Positions 37,012 through 46,313 are shown, counted from the stretch's first letter. The stretch: 64,000 bases of DNA from Bosea sp. NBC_00550 (GCF_026020075.1 NZ_CP102772.1:4802501-4866500); one strand, 5' to 3'. Program-made: numbers and translations. The notes: generated by a model from the letters alone, not told the origin.

Positions 37012-37050
37012 GGCCTGTCTCTCTCAATCGATTGAATGGTCGATAAGATG

Positions 37051-37082
37051 AAGGCCCGGTGGCTTTGCGTCCACCGGGCCTT
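37051..37082 (-). terminator. 12-bp perfect hairpin after the aldehyde dehydrogenase gene
   Basis: AAGGCCCGGTGG (37051-37062) pairs perfectly with CCACCGGGCCTT (37071-37082) around an 8-nt loop, 24 bp past the aldehyde dehydrogenase stop and 40 bp before the aldo/keto reductase start. The T-run is weak, but stem strength suggests a terminator. Confidence 0.6.
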
Positions 37083-37105
37083 GCGTCTGTCAGGTCGCTA
37101 TCCGA

Positions 37106-38536
37106 TCAGGCTGCGGCGTAGCCGACCGTGCCCTTGATCTCAAGGAACTCCTCGAGGCCGAAATCGGCGTATTCGCGGCCGTTGCCGGACTGCTTGTAGC
37201 CGCCGAAGGGCGCGCCCGCGTCCCAGGCCGGATAGTTGATATAGACGTTGCCCGAGCGCATCTGCGCCGCGATCTTGCGGGCGCGATCCTGCGAGCCAGA
37301 CTGGACATAGGAAGCGAGGCCGTAGGGCGTGTCGTTGGCGCGCTCCACCACCTCGTCGTCGCTCTTGTAGGGCAGGATCGAGAGCACGGGTCCGAAGATC
37401 TCTTCGCGCGCGATCGTCATCTCGTCGGTGACGCCGCCGAAGACCGTCGGGCGGACATAGTAGCCGCGGTTCAGACCTTCCGGCCGGCCGGGGCCGCCGG
37501 TGACCAGCGTTGCGCCTTCCTTGATGCCGGCCTCGATCAGGCGCTGGATCTTCTCGTACTGCACCTCGCTGACGACCGGGCCGAGGAAGACGCCGTCCGC
37601 CGAGGGAGCGCCGACCTTGAGCGGCTCGGCGACCTGCTTGGCGATGGCGAGCGCTTCCTCATGCAGCTTCTCGGGCACGAACATCCGGGTCGGCGCGTTG
37701 CAGGACTGGCCGGAGTTGCGCATCACGCTCTCGACGCCGAGCTTCACCGACTTCTTCAGGTCGGCATCGTCGAGGATGATGTTGGCCGATTTGCCGCCGA
37801 GCTCCTGATGCACGCGCTTGACGGTGTCCGCCGCCGCCTTGGCGACGAGGATGCCGGCGCGGGTCGAGCCGGTGAAGGAGACCATGTCGACGCCCGGATG
37901 GCGCGAGATCGCCTCGCCGACCGTCGGGCCATCGCCGTTGACGAGGTTGAACACGCCCTTCGGCACGCCGGCCTCATGCATGGCTTCCGCGAAGATGATG
38001 GCGTTGAGCGGTGCGATCTCGGAGGGCTTCAGCACCATGGTGCAGCCGGCGGCCAGCGCTGGCGCGACCTTGCACATGATCTGGTTGAGCGGCCAGTTCC
38101 ACGGCGTGATCATGCCGACGACGCCGATCGCCTCCTTGGCGATCAGGGTGGTGCCGCGCAGCTCCTCGAACTCGAAATTCTCGAGCGTCTCGATCATCTT
38201 GGCGAGATGGGCGGTGCCCATCGCGGCCTGCGCGCGATGCGCCAGCTCCTTCGGCGCGCCCATTTCGCGCGAGAGCGCGTCGGCGATGTCGTCGTAGCGC
38301 TTCTTGTAGGCCTCTGCGAGGCGGCGCATCAGCGCGAGGCGCTCGGCCTTCGAGGTCGCGGCGAAGGCGGGGAAGGCCGCGCGGGCCGCGGCGACGGCCT
38401 TGTCGACATCGGCCTGCTCGCCGAGAGCGATGGTGGCGAAAACCTCCTCGTTGGACGGATCGACGACGCCCAGCGTGCGCTTGCCGGAGGGCTGCACCCA
38501 CTGGCCGTCGATGTAGAATTCGAGCTCATGCGACAT
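37106..38536 (-). CDS. aldehyde dehydrogenase family protein
   Basis: The 476-residue NAD(P)-dependent enzyme shows ITPWNWPLNQIMCKVAPALAAGCTMVLKPSE, FTGSTRAGILV, the general-base Glu in HQELGGKSANIIL and the catalytic Cys in RNSGQSCNAPTRMFV, all diagnostic of the ALDH superfamily. The Q-S-C-N-A-P-T motif is common in ALDH groups acting on small aliphatic or amino aldehydes, but the substrate is not settled. GGGAG lies before the ATG. The upstream 490 bp is gene-free, so it is probably monocistronic. Confidence 0.94.
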   Translation of the reverse strand: MSHELEFYIDGQWVQPSGKRTLGVVDPSNEEVFATIALGEQADVDKAVAAARAAFPAFAATSKAERLALMRRLAEAYKKRYDDIADALSREMGAPKELAHRAQAAMGTAHLAKMIETLENFEFEELRGTTLIAKEAIGVVGMITPWNWPLNQIMCKVAPALAAGCTMVLKPSEIAPLNAIIFAEAMHEAGVPKGVFNLVNGDGPTVGEAISRHPGVDMVSFTGSTRAGILVAKAAADTVKRVHQELGGKSANIILDDADLKKSVKLGVESVMRNSGQSCNAPTRMFVPEKLHEEALAIAKQVAEPLKVGAPSADGVFLGPVVSEVQYEKIQRLIEAGIKEGATLVTGGPGRPEGLNRGYYVRPTVFGGVTDEMTIAREEIFGPVLSILPYKSDDEVVERANDTPYGLASYVQSGSQDRARKIAAQMRSGNVYINYPAWDAGAPFGGYKQSGNGREYADFGLEEFLEIKGTVGYAAA

Positions 38537-39028
38537 GGTCTGGTCTCCCTGATCGTGTCTTGGCTCAAAGGCGCGCGAACCCGGCCGGGAAGCGGCCGTT
38601 CGTCCATGCCCTGAGCAAGGAACTGTCGATGCCGGACGCGAACGGGCGGCCTTGCGCGATCATGCATCGCCGGCCGCCATCGACGCCTTCGTCTGACAGG
38701 TGGCACGTTAGGGGGGCGGCGCGCGCCTGTCACGGGGCGCCGTGTCGCATTTGCGGATGGCGGCCATGCAGCGGCGATCCTTGTCGAAAGTGCTGGGTGG
38801 TGTGGGCAGCTTCCAGAGATGATGTTGCCGGAGCCTCAGCCGTCATTCCGGGGCAGGCCGCAGGCCTGAGACCGGAACCCAGAACCAATGCCGTTATTCA
38901 TTTGATCGGTGACCCAACCGCGCCTTCGTGGAGATCGTATCGGTTCTGGGTTCCGGGCTCTTCGCTGGCGCGAAGCCCCGGAATGACGGGGGAGCCACGA
39001 CAGGCCGGCGACGAACTGCCCATAGCGC
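38537..39028. other. gene-free stretch of about 490 bp
   Basis: Between the aldehyde dehydrogenase start and the Lrp 3' end. The first 250 bp probably hold the aldehyde dehydrogenase promoter; no clear operator is visible. A family A element occupies 38841-38988. A 161-codon plus-strand frame (38560-39045) reads through the element and has no ribosome-binding site or domain. Confidence 0.5.
38841..38988. repeat. 148-bp nested-hairpin element, family A, copy 4
   Basis: Outer arms CGTCATTCCGGGGC (38841-38854) and GCCCCGGAATGACG (38975-38988), identical to those at 10694-10841. The inner stem is CCGGAACCCAGAACC with GGTTCTGGGTTCCGG. It lies upstream of the Lrp gene's 3' end. Confidence 0.88.
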
Positions 39029-39466
39029 CTACAGCCGCGCCTTGACGCTGCGCGGCGTCGCCAGCAGCAGGCTGGTCTCGCTGTTGGTGACGCCGGGGAT
39101 CAGGCGGATGCGTCTGAGCACCTGGTCGAAGGCGATCAGGTCGGAGGTGCCGAGCTCGACCACGAGGTCCCAGTTGCCGTTGGTGGTGTGGATGCTGGAG
39201 ACCTCGCTGAAGCCGCTCAAGGCTGTGGTGACCGCGTCCGCCGCCTGGCCGGCGATCTCGATCATGGTGATGCCGCGCACCGGCAGGTCGATCGCGTCCG
39301 AGCGGAGGATTACGGTGAAGCCGATGATCTCGCCCGACTGTTCCAGCTTCTCCAGCCGCGAGCGCACCGTCGCCCGCGTCAGGCCGAGATCGGCCGCAAG
39401 GTCCGAGATGCTGCGGCGCCCGTCATGGCGCAGCAGGGTGATGAGGCGCTGATCGATATCGTCCAT
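39029..39466 (-). CDS. Lrp/AsnC-family regulator divergent from ornithine cyclodeaminase
   Basis: The 145-residue regulator has an HTH DIDQRLITLLRHDGRRSISDLAADLGLTRATVRSRLEKLEQSGEI and a RAM domain with TTNGNWDLVVELGTSDLIAFDQVL. It lies divergent from the ornithine cyclodeaminase gene. Lrp regulators divergent from arginine/ornithine catabolic genes usually respond to those amino acids, so it probably controls the neighbour. A dyad abuts its start codon (39466-39482), suggesting autorepression. It ends shortly after a family A repeat element. Confidence 0.92.
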   Translation of the reverse strand: MDDIDQRLITLLRHDGRRSISDLAADLGLTRATVRSRLEKLEQSGEIIGFTVILRSDAIDLPVRGITMIEIAGQAADAVTTALSGFSEVSSIHTTNGNWDLVVELGTSDLIAFDQVLRRIRLIPGVTNSETSLLLATPRSVKARL

Positions 39467-39482
39467 TGTCCATATTGGATAA
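39466..39482. promoter_or_regulatory. dyad TTGTCCA-TAT-TGGATAA abutting the Lrp start
   Basis: Seven-bp arms with one mismatch, centred 8 bp upstream of the Lrp ATG. Further into the gap, CAATCTTGGC and CAATCTGGC occur about 21 bp apart as direct repeats. Either could be an Lrp-type site between the divergent genes. Confidence 0.45.
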
Positions 39483-39593
39483 TCGCCTTTACCGATCCGA
39501 TCAATCTTGGCATCGATCAGGTCAATCTGGCTTCTATCGCCTGCCGCTCAAAACGCGGACAATGGGTCTTTCATAAGAACAGCGCGGGGACCC

Positions 39594-40652
39594 ATGATTC
39601 AGCAGCTCAACGTCGTGCCTTTCGTCAGCGTCGACCACATGATGAAGCTGGTCCATGCGATCGGCATCGAACGCGTGCTGTCCGATATCGCCGGCTATAT
39701 CGAGGACGATTTCCGGCGCTGGGAGATCTTCGACAAGACGCCGCGCATCGCTTCGCACAGCCTCGAAGGCGTGATCGAGTTGATGCCGACCAGCGACGGC
39801 AAGCTCTACGGCTTCAAATACGTCAACGGCCACCCCAAGAACATGAAGGCCGGGCTACAGACGGTCACCGCCTTCGGCCTGCTCTCCGACGTCGCGACTG
39901 GCTATCCCGTGCTGCTCTCGGAGATGACCCTGCTGACGGCGCTGCGCACGGCGGCGATGTCGGCGGTGGCGGCGAAGCACCTCGCGCCGAAGAACGCCGC
40001 GACGATGGCGATCATTGGCAATGGCGCGCAGTCCGAGTTCCAGGCCTTCGCCTTCCGGGCGCTGCTCGGCATCGACAATCTGCGCCTTTACGACGTCGAC
40101 CCGGCCGCGACCGAGAAATGCGCCCGCAATCTCGCGCGCCACGGCTTCAGGATCACCCGCTGCGCCACCGCCATGGAGGCGGTCGAGGGCGCGGAGATCG
40201 TCACCACCGTCACGGCCGACAAGCAGTATGCGACGATCCTGACCGACAACATGGTCGGTGCCGGCGTCCATATCAACGCGGTCGGCGGCGACTGCCCGGG
40301 CAAGACCGAGATCCACCGCGATGTGCTGCTGCGCTCCTCGATCTTCGTCGAATACCCGCCGCAGACCCGCATCGAGGGCGATATCCAGCAGCTCGACCCG
40401 GATCACCCGGTCGAGGAACTCTGGAAGGTCATCGCCGGCGTCGCGCCGGGCCGCAGCGACGTTAGTCAGATCACGATGTTCGACTCGGTCGGCTTCGCCA
40501 TCGAGGATTTCTCGGCGCTGCGCTACGTCTATGAGCGCATCCGCGAGGCCGGCACCTATGTCGACCTCGACCTGATCGCGGATCCCGACGATCCGCGCGA
40601 TCTCTTCGGCATGCTGATGCGCGCCGCGCCGAGCGCCGTGGTCGCGGCCTGA
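39594..40652 (+). CDS. ocd: ornithine cyclodeaminase
   Basis: The 352-residue enzyme of the OCD/mu-crystallin family converts L-ornithine to L-proline and ammonia with bound NAD+. The substrate/NAD signatures are visible: YVNGHPKNMKAGLQTVTAFGLL, ATGYPVLLSEMTLLTALRTAAMS, MAIIGNGAQSEFQAFAF (Rossmann) and HINAVGGDCPGKTE (the Asp of GGDCPGK is the proposed catalytic acid in true cyclodeaminases). The long N-terminus and EYPPQTRIEGDIQQL segment match bona fide ornithine cyclodeaminases. The ATG at 39594 has GCGGGGA upstream. It is divergent from an Lrp regulator. An arginase gene at 49.8-50.8 kb would produce its substrate. Confidence 0.93.
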   Translation: MIQQLNVVPFVSVDHMMKLVHAIGIERVLSDIAGYIEDDFRRWEIFDKTPRIASHSLEGVIELMPTSDGKLYGFKYVNGHPKNMKAGLQTVTAFGLLSDVATGYPVLLSEMTLLTALRTAAMSAVAAKHLAPKNAATMAIIGNGAQSEFQAFAFRALLGIDNLRLYDVDPAATEKCARNLARHGFRITRCATAMEAVEGAEIVTTVTADKQYATILTDNMVGAGVHINAVGGDCPGKTEIHRDVLLRSSIFVEYPPQTRIEGDIQQLDPDHPVEELWKVIAGVAPGRSDVSQITMFDSVGFAIEDFSALRYVYERIREAGTYVDLDLIADPDDPRDLFGMLMRAAPSAVVAA

Positions 40653-40661
40653 GAGCGAGGT

Positions 40662-42824
40662 TCAGAACTTCGCGCTCAGGAAGGCCCTGACCCCGCGGCC
40701 CGGCAGCACCACCTCGTCCTTGCGGAACGAGACGGCGTTGCGGATCGTCTCGTTGAGCAGATTGGTGCCGTTGACGCCGGCCGTCAGCTCCACAGGGCCA
40801 AGCGGACTCTCCTTGATCTTGAAGCGATAGCTCAGCTCGGCGTTCAGCAGGTTGTAGCCGTCGGTGGTGGTTTCCTCGGGTGCGGTGCGCTTCTGCGAGA
40901 AGGCGTGAAGCAGGGTGACGCGCGCCTGCCAGCTTTCTCCGCCGCGCCAGAACAGGCCGCCACCGAGCCGCTGCGGCGGAATGCGCGGCACGTTCTCGCC
41001 GCCGGAGAACTTCGCGCGCACGATGTCGTATTGTCCTTCGATGCCGAAGACGTGCGGGCCGATGGCGAAGAGGTCGTACTGCGTCTTCAGCTCGCCGCCG
41101 AGGAAGGTCGCGTTGCGCTGGCTGTAGATGACCTGGGTCAGCTCGTCGCCGGTGCCGCAACTTGTGAACTCGTCGTCGCAGCGGGTGCCGGTGACATGCC
41201 GGTAGATGAAGCCTTCATAGCGCGTCGCATAGAGGGAGGCGTCGAAGCGCCACGGGCCGGCGCTGCGGCGCAGGCCGAGTTCCACCGTCTTGGCGGCCTC
41301 CTTCCTCAGGTTGGGATCGCCGATCTCGAAGGTGCCGGGTGCATCATGGGCGCCGCGCGAGAACAGCTCGGCGGCCTTCGGTGCCCGCTCGATATAGGAG
41401 CCGGCGAGGCTCGCCACGAAACCGTAGGGCAGGTCCTGCAGCAGGCCGATGCTGGCGCTGAGCGGCACGAAACGGCGCGTGCGCGGATCGTCCGTAGGGT
41501 CGCCGGAAGCACCGAGCAGATCGGCGGGGAAGATCGCGCCGGTGCCCGAGACGCGGGCATAGTCGATGCGCCCCGCCGCCTGCAGCTTGGTGCCCGGCAG
41601 AAGCTGAAGCTCGTTGAAGTTGTAGAGCGCGGCGGTCTGCGTCGTCGCCGGCAGCAGCAGGCCGCCGGCCTCGCCCGCCGTGCCGATCTCCTGCCGACCG
41701 AACTGCACGCCGAAGGCGGAGGTCAGGCGGCCGATCCCGATATCGACCGGCTTGAGCTGCGCCTCGACGCGGCCCTCGACCTCGCGGTTCTTGAAGGTCG
41801 CCGCGGTCTCGAACAGGCCGTCGCCGTTCAGGCCTTTCTCGTCATGGCGATAGACCGAGCCGCCCACCCAGTAGCGGATCGTGTCGATGAAGCCGCCGTC
41901 GATTTGGAACTCGCCCTTGCTGGCCAGCCGCGTCTGCTCGAGATCGATGCGGGTGCGGCTCTGGGCGGCGTCGTTGCCGGGAATGCCGTAGAGGCTGGTG
42001 AAATGCGAGAGCGAGAAGCCGATGAAGCCGTTCTGCAGGAAATAGGTGCCGCCGATCGCCTGCCCGTGCGAGCGGGAGAAGCTGTTGAACTGCCGGCCGC
42101 CGGGAATGCGGTAGTCCTCGGCATTGCGGTGATAGATGTCGCCATGGATGACGAACTGGCCGGAGCGGGCATCGATCAGCGCCGAATTCTCGAAGCCGTT
42201 GTCGACGGAGGAGACCGACGAGCGCGTCTCGGCATGGAAGCCCGGAGCGATCAGCATGGAGGGAATGCGGTTGTTCTCGACACTCACGACTCCGCCGATC
42301 GCCTGCGAGCCGTAGCGCAGCGTGCCGGGGCCGCGGATCACCTCGATGCGCTGCGCCGCCAGCGGGTCGATCGGCACGCCATGGTCCTCGCCGAGGTCGG
42401 AGACGTCCTGCGAGCCGATGCCGTTTTCCTGGATGCGCACCCGGACATTATCGAGGCCGCGGATCACTGGCCGGTCGGCGCCTCCCGGCGCGAAGCCGGA
42501 ATTGGTGATGCCGGGCTCGTTGGCGAGCTGGTCGCCGAGCGTGCGCCCGCCATTGCGCAGGATGTCCGGCGCGGTCAGCACCGTCACCGACGAGAAGCTG
42601 CGGTTGAGGGGCACGGTGTCCCCGCCTGCCTGCGCGGCCTCCGGCAACACGCGCGGCTGGATCGGGCTCGGCGCGGTGACGGTGATTTCCGGGAGAACGA
42701 TCGCGCCTTGTGCCAGCGCGCCCGAGGACAGGAGAGAGCCGAAGGCCGTGCCGGCGGCAAGGTGGGCGACAAGGCGAGTGGCAAGGCGCGCGGCATGGCG
42801 CGGCCGGAAGCGAGGCTGGGTCAT
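40662..42824 (-). CDS. TonB-dependent outer-membrane receptor, probable zinc/metal uptake
   Basis: The 720-residue protein has a signal peptide ending GALA-QG, a TonB-box-like LPEITVTAP, a plug domain (about 65-170) with LGDQLANEPGITNSGFAPGGADRPVIRGLDNVRVRIQENG and RIEVIRGPGTLRYGSQAIGGVV, and a C-terminal beta-barrel ending with Phe in FLSAKF, as required for outer-membrane assembly. Length and the short plug resemble ZnuD-type receptors. It follows a COG0523 GTPase gene by 54 bp on the same strand, and a Zur-like box precedes that gene, so Zn-starvation uptake is the favoured role. Other metals or siderophores remain possible. Confidence 0.88.
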   Translation of the reverse strand: MTQPRFRPRHAARLATRLVAHLAAGTAFGSLLSSGALAQGAIVLPEITVTAPSPIQPRVLPEAAQAGGDTVPLNRSFSSVTVLTAPDILRNGGRTLGDQLANEPGITNSGFAPGGADRPVIRGLDNVRVRIQENGIGSQDVSDLGEDHGVPIDPLAAQRIEVIRGPGTLRYGSQAIGGVVSVENNRIPSMLIAPGFHAETRSSVSSVDNGFENSALIDARSGQFVIHGDIYHRNAEDYRIPGGRQFNSFSRSHGQAIGGTYFLQNGFIGFSLSHFTSLYGIPGNDAAQSRTRIDLEQTRLASKGEFQIDGGFIDTIRYWVGGSVYRHDEKGLNGDGLFETAATFKNREVEGRVEAQLKPVDIGIGRLTSAFGVQFGRQEIGTAGEAGGLLLPATTQTAALYNFNELQLLPGTKLQAAGRIDYARVSGTGAIFPADLLGASGDPTDDPRTRRFVPLSASIGLLQDLPYGFVASLAGSYIERAPKAAELFSRGAHDAPGTFEIGDPNLRKEAAKTVELGLRRSAGPWRFDASLYATRYEGFIYRHVTGTRCDDEFTSCGTGDELTQVIYSQRNATFLGGELKTQYDLFAIGPHVFGIEGQYDIVRAKFSGGENVPRIPPQRLGGGLFWRGGESWQARVTLLHAFSQKRTAPEETTTDGYNLLNAELSYRFKIKESPLGPVELTAGVNGTNLLNETIRNAVSFRKDEVVLPGRGVRAFLSAKF

Positions 42825-42878
42825 CTGATATCTCGATTGGGCAGGGAGGGCGCCGGCTTTGCGGCGATGACGGAACGG

Positions 42879-44108
42879 TCAGGCCGCCTGGCGGTCCCAG
42901 CTCGGGAAGGGGTCTTCCAGCCTCAGCATCGACTGCGTCAGCCCCGTTGACGTGTTCCCGGTCAGGCAGGCGTCGAGCTCGGCGCGTATCGCCGCCTCGT
43001 CCATCTCCGGCCCGCCGATGAAGACCAGCTCCTGACGTCGGTCGCCCCAGGCCGTCGACCAATGCTTGCGCATCATCGACAGGAATTCCTCCGAGCCCGG
43101 CCAGCGCTCCCTGGGCACGGCGGCCCACCAGCGCCCCATGCCCTCGGTGCGGGTGATGCGGCCGGCAAGCGAATATTCGCCGACCCAGTATGGCCGGCTC
43201 GCCAGCCAGAAATGCCCCTTGGCGCGGATCACGCCGGACAGGCGCTTGCCCATGAATTCGTGGAGCTTCAGCGGGTGGAACGGCCTGCGCGCTCGGTAGA
43301 CGAAGGAGCGGATGCCGTATTCCTCGGTCTCCGGCACATGGTCGCGGAAGCCGTAGAGCTCCTTGTGCCAGAGCGGATGGGTCTGCGACCTCTCCTCGCT
43401 GTAGAGCTTGGTATCCAGCACCTCGTCGAGCGGCACGCGGCCGAAATCGGCGTCGACGATGCGGGCGTCGGCATTGAGCCCGCGCACCACCTGCCTGACC
43501 TTCTCCAGCTTCTGCGGCGAGACCTCGCCCGCCTTGTTGATCACCACCACATCGGCAAACTCGATCTGCTCGACCAGTAGATCGACCAGCGTGCGCGCAT
43601 CGCCTTCGCCGGCGGTCTCGCCGCGATCGCCGAGGAAGTCGCGGCTGTCATAATCATCGAGCAGATTGAGCGCGTCGACGACTGTGATCATCGTGTCCAG
43701 CCGCGCGACATCGTCGAGCGAGCGGTCCTCTTCGTCGCGGAAGGAGAAGGTCGCGGCGATCGGCAGCGGCTCGGCGATGCCGGTGCCCTCGATCAGCAGG
43801 TAGTCGAACTTCCTCTCCTCGGCGAGGCGGCGCACCTCGGTTAGAAGGTCGTCGCGCAACGTGCAGCAGATGCAGCCATTGCTCATCTCGACGAGGCTTT
43901 CCTCGGTCTTGGAGAGGTTGGCGCCGCCTTCGCGCACGAGATCGGCGTCGATGTTGACCTCGCTCATGTCGTTGACGATCACGGCGACGCGCTTGCCCTC
44001 GCGGTTGTTGAGGATGTGGTTGAGCAGCGTGGTCTTGCCGGCGCCGAGGAAGCCCGAGAGGACCGTGACCGGCAGGCGCCGATCGACGAGGAGGGAGGGG
44101 TTGGCCAT
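42879..44108 (-). CDS. zigA: COG0523 (CobW/ZigA-like) GTP-dependent metallochaperone
   Basis: The 409-residue GTPase has Walker [11 protein letters not shown], the metal-binding CxCC motif [12 protein letters not shown], switch ESLVEMS, and the Walker B/base motifs [13 protein letters not shown] and VVINKAGE. The C-terminal CobW_C domain (about 275-380) contains HPLKLHEFM and [17 protein letters not shown]. Long COG0523 proteins of this type under a Zur box are zinc metallochaperones made in Zn limitation. A Zur-like dyad lies 25-50 bp upstream of the start. It is the first gene of a likely operon with the TonB-dependent receptor. Confidence 0.9.
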   Translation of the reverse strand: MANPSLLVDRRLPVTVLSGFLGAGKTTLLNHILNNREGKRVAVIVNDMSEVNIDADLVREGGANLSKTEESLVEMSNGCICCTLRDDLLTEVRRLAEERKFDYLLIEGTGIAEPLPIAATFSFRDEEDRSLDDVARLDTMITVVDALNLLDDYDSRDFLGDRGETAGEGDARTLVDLLVEQIEFADVVVINKAGEVSPQKLEKVRQVVRGLNADARIVDADFGRVPLDEVLDTKLYSEERSQTHPLWHKELYGFRDHVPETEEYGIRSFVYRARRPFHPLKLHEFMGKRLSGVIRAKGHFWLASRPYWVGEYSLAGRITRTEGMGRWWAAVPRERWPGSEEFLSMMRKHWSTAWGDRRQELVFIGGPEMDEAAIRAELDACLTGNTSTGLTQSMLRLEDPFPSWDRQAA

Positions 44109-44132
44109 CGGAAAGGTCCGGTCTGATGAAAG

Positions 44133-44157
44133 GTAATTTGTTACATTATAACATTAC
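44133..44157. promoter_or_regulatory. Zur-like box upstream of the COG0523 gene
   Basis: The core TGTTACATTATAACA (44139-44153) has TGTTA/TAACA arms and is flanked by GTAAT and TTAC. It is very AT-rich in a GC-rich genome and fits the GTTATA-type palindromes of alphaproteobacterial Zur/Fur-family repressors. It lies 25-49 bp upstream of the ATG at 44108, where a bound repressor would block transcription. Confidence 0.7.
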
Positions 44158-44218
44158 TTGAATGTCAACCGCCGTTCGTCTGGCAGCTCTCTGCCGATGC
44201 ATCGTGGTTGAGGGGGTG

Positions 44219-45109
44219 TCAGGCCGGTATGTGCTGCGCCGCCGTCAGCGCCAGGAATGCCGCGGCCGCCTTGGCCAGGTAGCGCTCCTTGTGGCGCAGC
44301 GCGAGGAAGCGGCGCTTCGGCAGCGGCAAGGCGACAGTGGCGAGCCGCCCGGCCGCGATGGCGTTGGCGGCGACGAGGCGGGAGATCGCGGTGGCGCCTG
44401 CACCGGCGGCGACCGCGGCGCAGATCGCCTCGTTCGACGGCAGTTCGAGCGCCACAGCGAGATCGGCAGGCACGAGCCCGAGCCGGGGCAGCGCCGCCTC
44501 GAACATGGCGCGCGTACCAGAGCCGGGTTCGCGCAGCACCCACGCCGCCTGCTTCAGCGCGGAGGGGATCGGCGGTGCGCCCGTCCAGGGATGGCCGGTC
44601 TGCACGATAATCACGAGTTCGTCCTCGGCGACGGCGGTGATGGCAAGGGCGGGATCGTCGATCTCACCCTCGATGAAGCCGAGATCGGCCGCTCCGTCAT
44701 GGATGGCGGCGCTCACCGTCTCGGTGTTGCCGATGGAAAGCGTGATGGCGATGCCGGGATGGGCGTGGCGGAATTGCTGGATCAGCGGCGGCAGCCAGTA
44801 ATTCGCCACCGTCTGGCTCGCCATCAGCGCCAGCGAGCCGCGCGCCAGCCCGGAAAGATCGGAGAGCACCGCTTCCGCCGCCGCCGCGCGCGCCAGCACG
44901 GCGCGGGCTTCGGTCAGAAACAGCCGGCCCGCCTCGGTCAGCGCGATCCGCCGTCCGATGCGGTCGAACAGCCGGGTCGCATAGCGCGCCTCCAGCGCCG
45001 CGATCGCCGAGCTCACCGCCGACTGGGTGAGGTTGAGCGCGCGGGCGCCCTGCGTCAGGTGCTCGCGCTCGGCGACGGCGACGAAGATGCGGAGCTGTTC
45101 GAGCGTCAT
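44219..45109 (-). CDS. LysR-family regulator, YeiE/CysB-like
   Basis: The 296-residue LysR regulator has an HTH MTLEQLRIFVAVAEREHLTQGARALNLTQSAVSSAIAALEARYATRLF and an effector domain with YWLPPLIQQFRHAHPGIAITLSIGNTETVSAAI. It lies 10 bp downstream of the YeiH-family gene on the same strand, the common YeiE-YeiH pairing in which YeiE controls the exporter gene. Four ATCGAA/TTCGAT half-sites upstream of the pair (46208-46257) may be its binding sites. In some enterobacteria YeiE senses sulfite; whether that holds here is unknown. Confidence 0.92.
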   Translation of the reverse strand: MTLEQLRIFVAVAEREHLTQGARALNLTQSAVSSAIAALEARYATRLFDRIGRRIALTEAGRLFLTEARAVLARAAAAEAVLSDLSGLARGSLALMASQTVANYWLPPLIQQFRHAHPGIAITLSIGNTETVSAAIHDGAADLGFIEGEIDDPALAITAVAEDELVIIVQTGHPWTGAPPIPSALKQAAWVLREPGSGTRAMFEAALPRLGLVPADLAVALELPSNEAICAAVAAGAGATAISRLVAANAIAAGRLATVALPLPKRRFLALRHKERYLAKAAAAFLALTAAQHIPA

Positions 45110-45119
45110 GCGCCGCAGC

Positions 45120-46166
45120 TTACGCGGCGAGCTTCACCAGCAGAAGGCTGAAGCAGGCGATGAACAGGAAGGCGGCGAGCCCAAGAAGGAGCGGGCGCAG
45201 GCCCTTGGCCTTGAGCTTGCGGATATCGGTTTCCAGCCCCATCGCGGCCAGCGCCATCGAGAGCAGGAAGGTGGTCGCCGTCACGATGCCGGTTTTTACG
45301 TCGCCGGGAACCGCGATCAGGCTGTTGAGGCCGACCATCGCTATGAAGCCGAGCACGAACCAGGGCATCGGCGCTTTGGCCTGCGTGCCGGCATCGCCGC
45401 CGCGGCGCGCCCGACGGGTGGCCATCAGGCCGAGCGTGATCACGACGGGGGCGAGCATCATCACCCGCGAGAGCTTGGCGACGGTCCCGAATTCGCCCGC
45501 CTGCTGCCCACCCTGGAAGGCGGCGGCGACGACCTGCGCGATCTCGTGGATCGAGGCGCCCGTCCACAAGCCGTAGGCGTGGGCATCGAGATGCAGCAGC
45601 CCGGGCAGCAGCGGATAGGCGAACATCGCGATCGAGCCGAAGACGGTGACGCAAGCCACCGCATAGGCGACGTCCTCGTCGGGCGCCCGCGTCACGGTGT
45701 TGGTCGCGATCACGGCCGAGGCGCCGCAGATCGAGCTTCCCGCCGCGATCAGCTCGGTCAGCTTCGGCTCGACGCCGATCCGCCGCCCGAGCCAGGTGGT
45801 GAACAGGAAGGTCGAAACCAGAGTCAGCCCGATCACGGCGATGCCGCTCAGCCCGACATCGAGCACCTGCGTCACGGTGAGCTGCAGCCCGAGCAGGATG
45901 ATGGCGAAGCGCAGCACCTTGCGCATGGCGAAGGCGACGCCGGCCTTGGCGATTGCCGGCGTTCCCACAAGATTGTGGAAGCCGATGCCGATCAGGATGG
46001 CGAGGATCATCGGGCTGAAGCTGCCGACGCCCGGAAGCTGGCGCAGCGCGAAGCCCGCCCCAGCAATCACGGCGGCGAGCAACAGGCCGGGGCCGATGGC
46101 GAGCCAGGACGCGCCGGCCGTTGCCGGGACCGGCTGCGCGAGGCGTTGCGAGGCGTAAGAGGACAT
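45120..46166 (-). CDS. yeiH: YeiH family putative sulfate exporter
   Basis: The 348-residue membrane protein has about ten hydrophobic segments: [109 protein letters not shown] and [26 protein letters not shown]. These match the YeiH/UPF0324 family, annotated as putative sulfate or cysteate exporters; direct transport evidence is thin. GGAGAGC precedes the ATG. It is co-encoded with the LysR regulator and has a symmetrical operator-like region upstream. Confidence 0.9.
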   Translation of the reverse strand: MSSYASQRLAQPVPATAGASWLAIGPGLLLAAVIAGAGFALRQLPGVGSFSPMILAILIGIGFHNLVGTPAIAKAGVAFAMRKVLRFAIILLGLQLTVTQVLDVGLSGIAVIGLTLVSTFLFTTWLGRRIGVEPKLTELIAAGSSICGASAVIATNTVTRAPDEDVAYAVACVTVFGSIAMFAYPLLPGLLHLDAHAYGLWTGASIHEIAQVVAAAFQGGQQAGEFGTVAKLSRVMMLAPVVITLGLMATRRARRGGDAGTQAKAPMPWFVLGFIAMVGLNSLIAVPGDVKTGIVTATTFLLSMALAAMGLETDIRKLKAKGLRPLLLGLAAFLFIACFSLLLVKLAA

Positions 46167-46207
46167 TGACCAGCTCTCCGATGCTGATCATGGAATAATT
46201 TTCTACC

Positions 46208-46259
46208 TTCGATCGATCCAACTCATAATATCGAATGAATCGTTCGATAAGATCGAACG
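46208..46259. promoter_or_regulatory. cluster of TTCGAT/ATCGAA half-sites upstream of yeiH
   Basis: Half-sites at 46208-46213 (TTCGAT), 46230-46235 (ATCGAA), 46243-46248 (TTCGAT) and 46252-46257 (ATCGAA). The last two form a perfect dyad CGTTCGAT-AAG-ATCGAACG, and the middle two form ATCGAA-N7-TTCGAT. This is a typical multi-site LysR layout 42-93 bp upstream of the yeiH start. Confidence 0.6.
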
Positions 46260-46313
46260 GATACATTTACTCGCTGAGATACGGGTGTTCGCTGATTATG
46301 CGCAGAACCACCC

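Noticed and set aside
38560..39045. Possible 161-residue small protein
   Set aside because: It reads through a family A element, has no Shine-Dalgarno sequence and shows no conserved domain.
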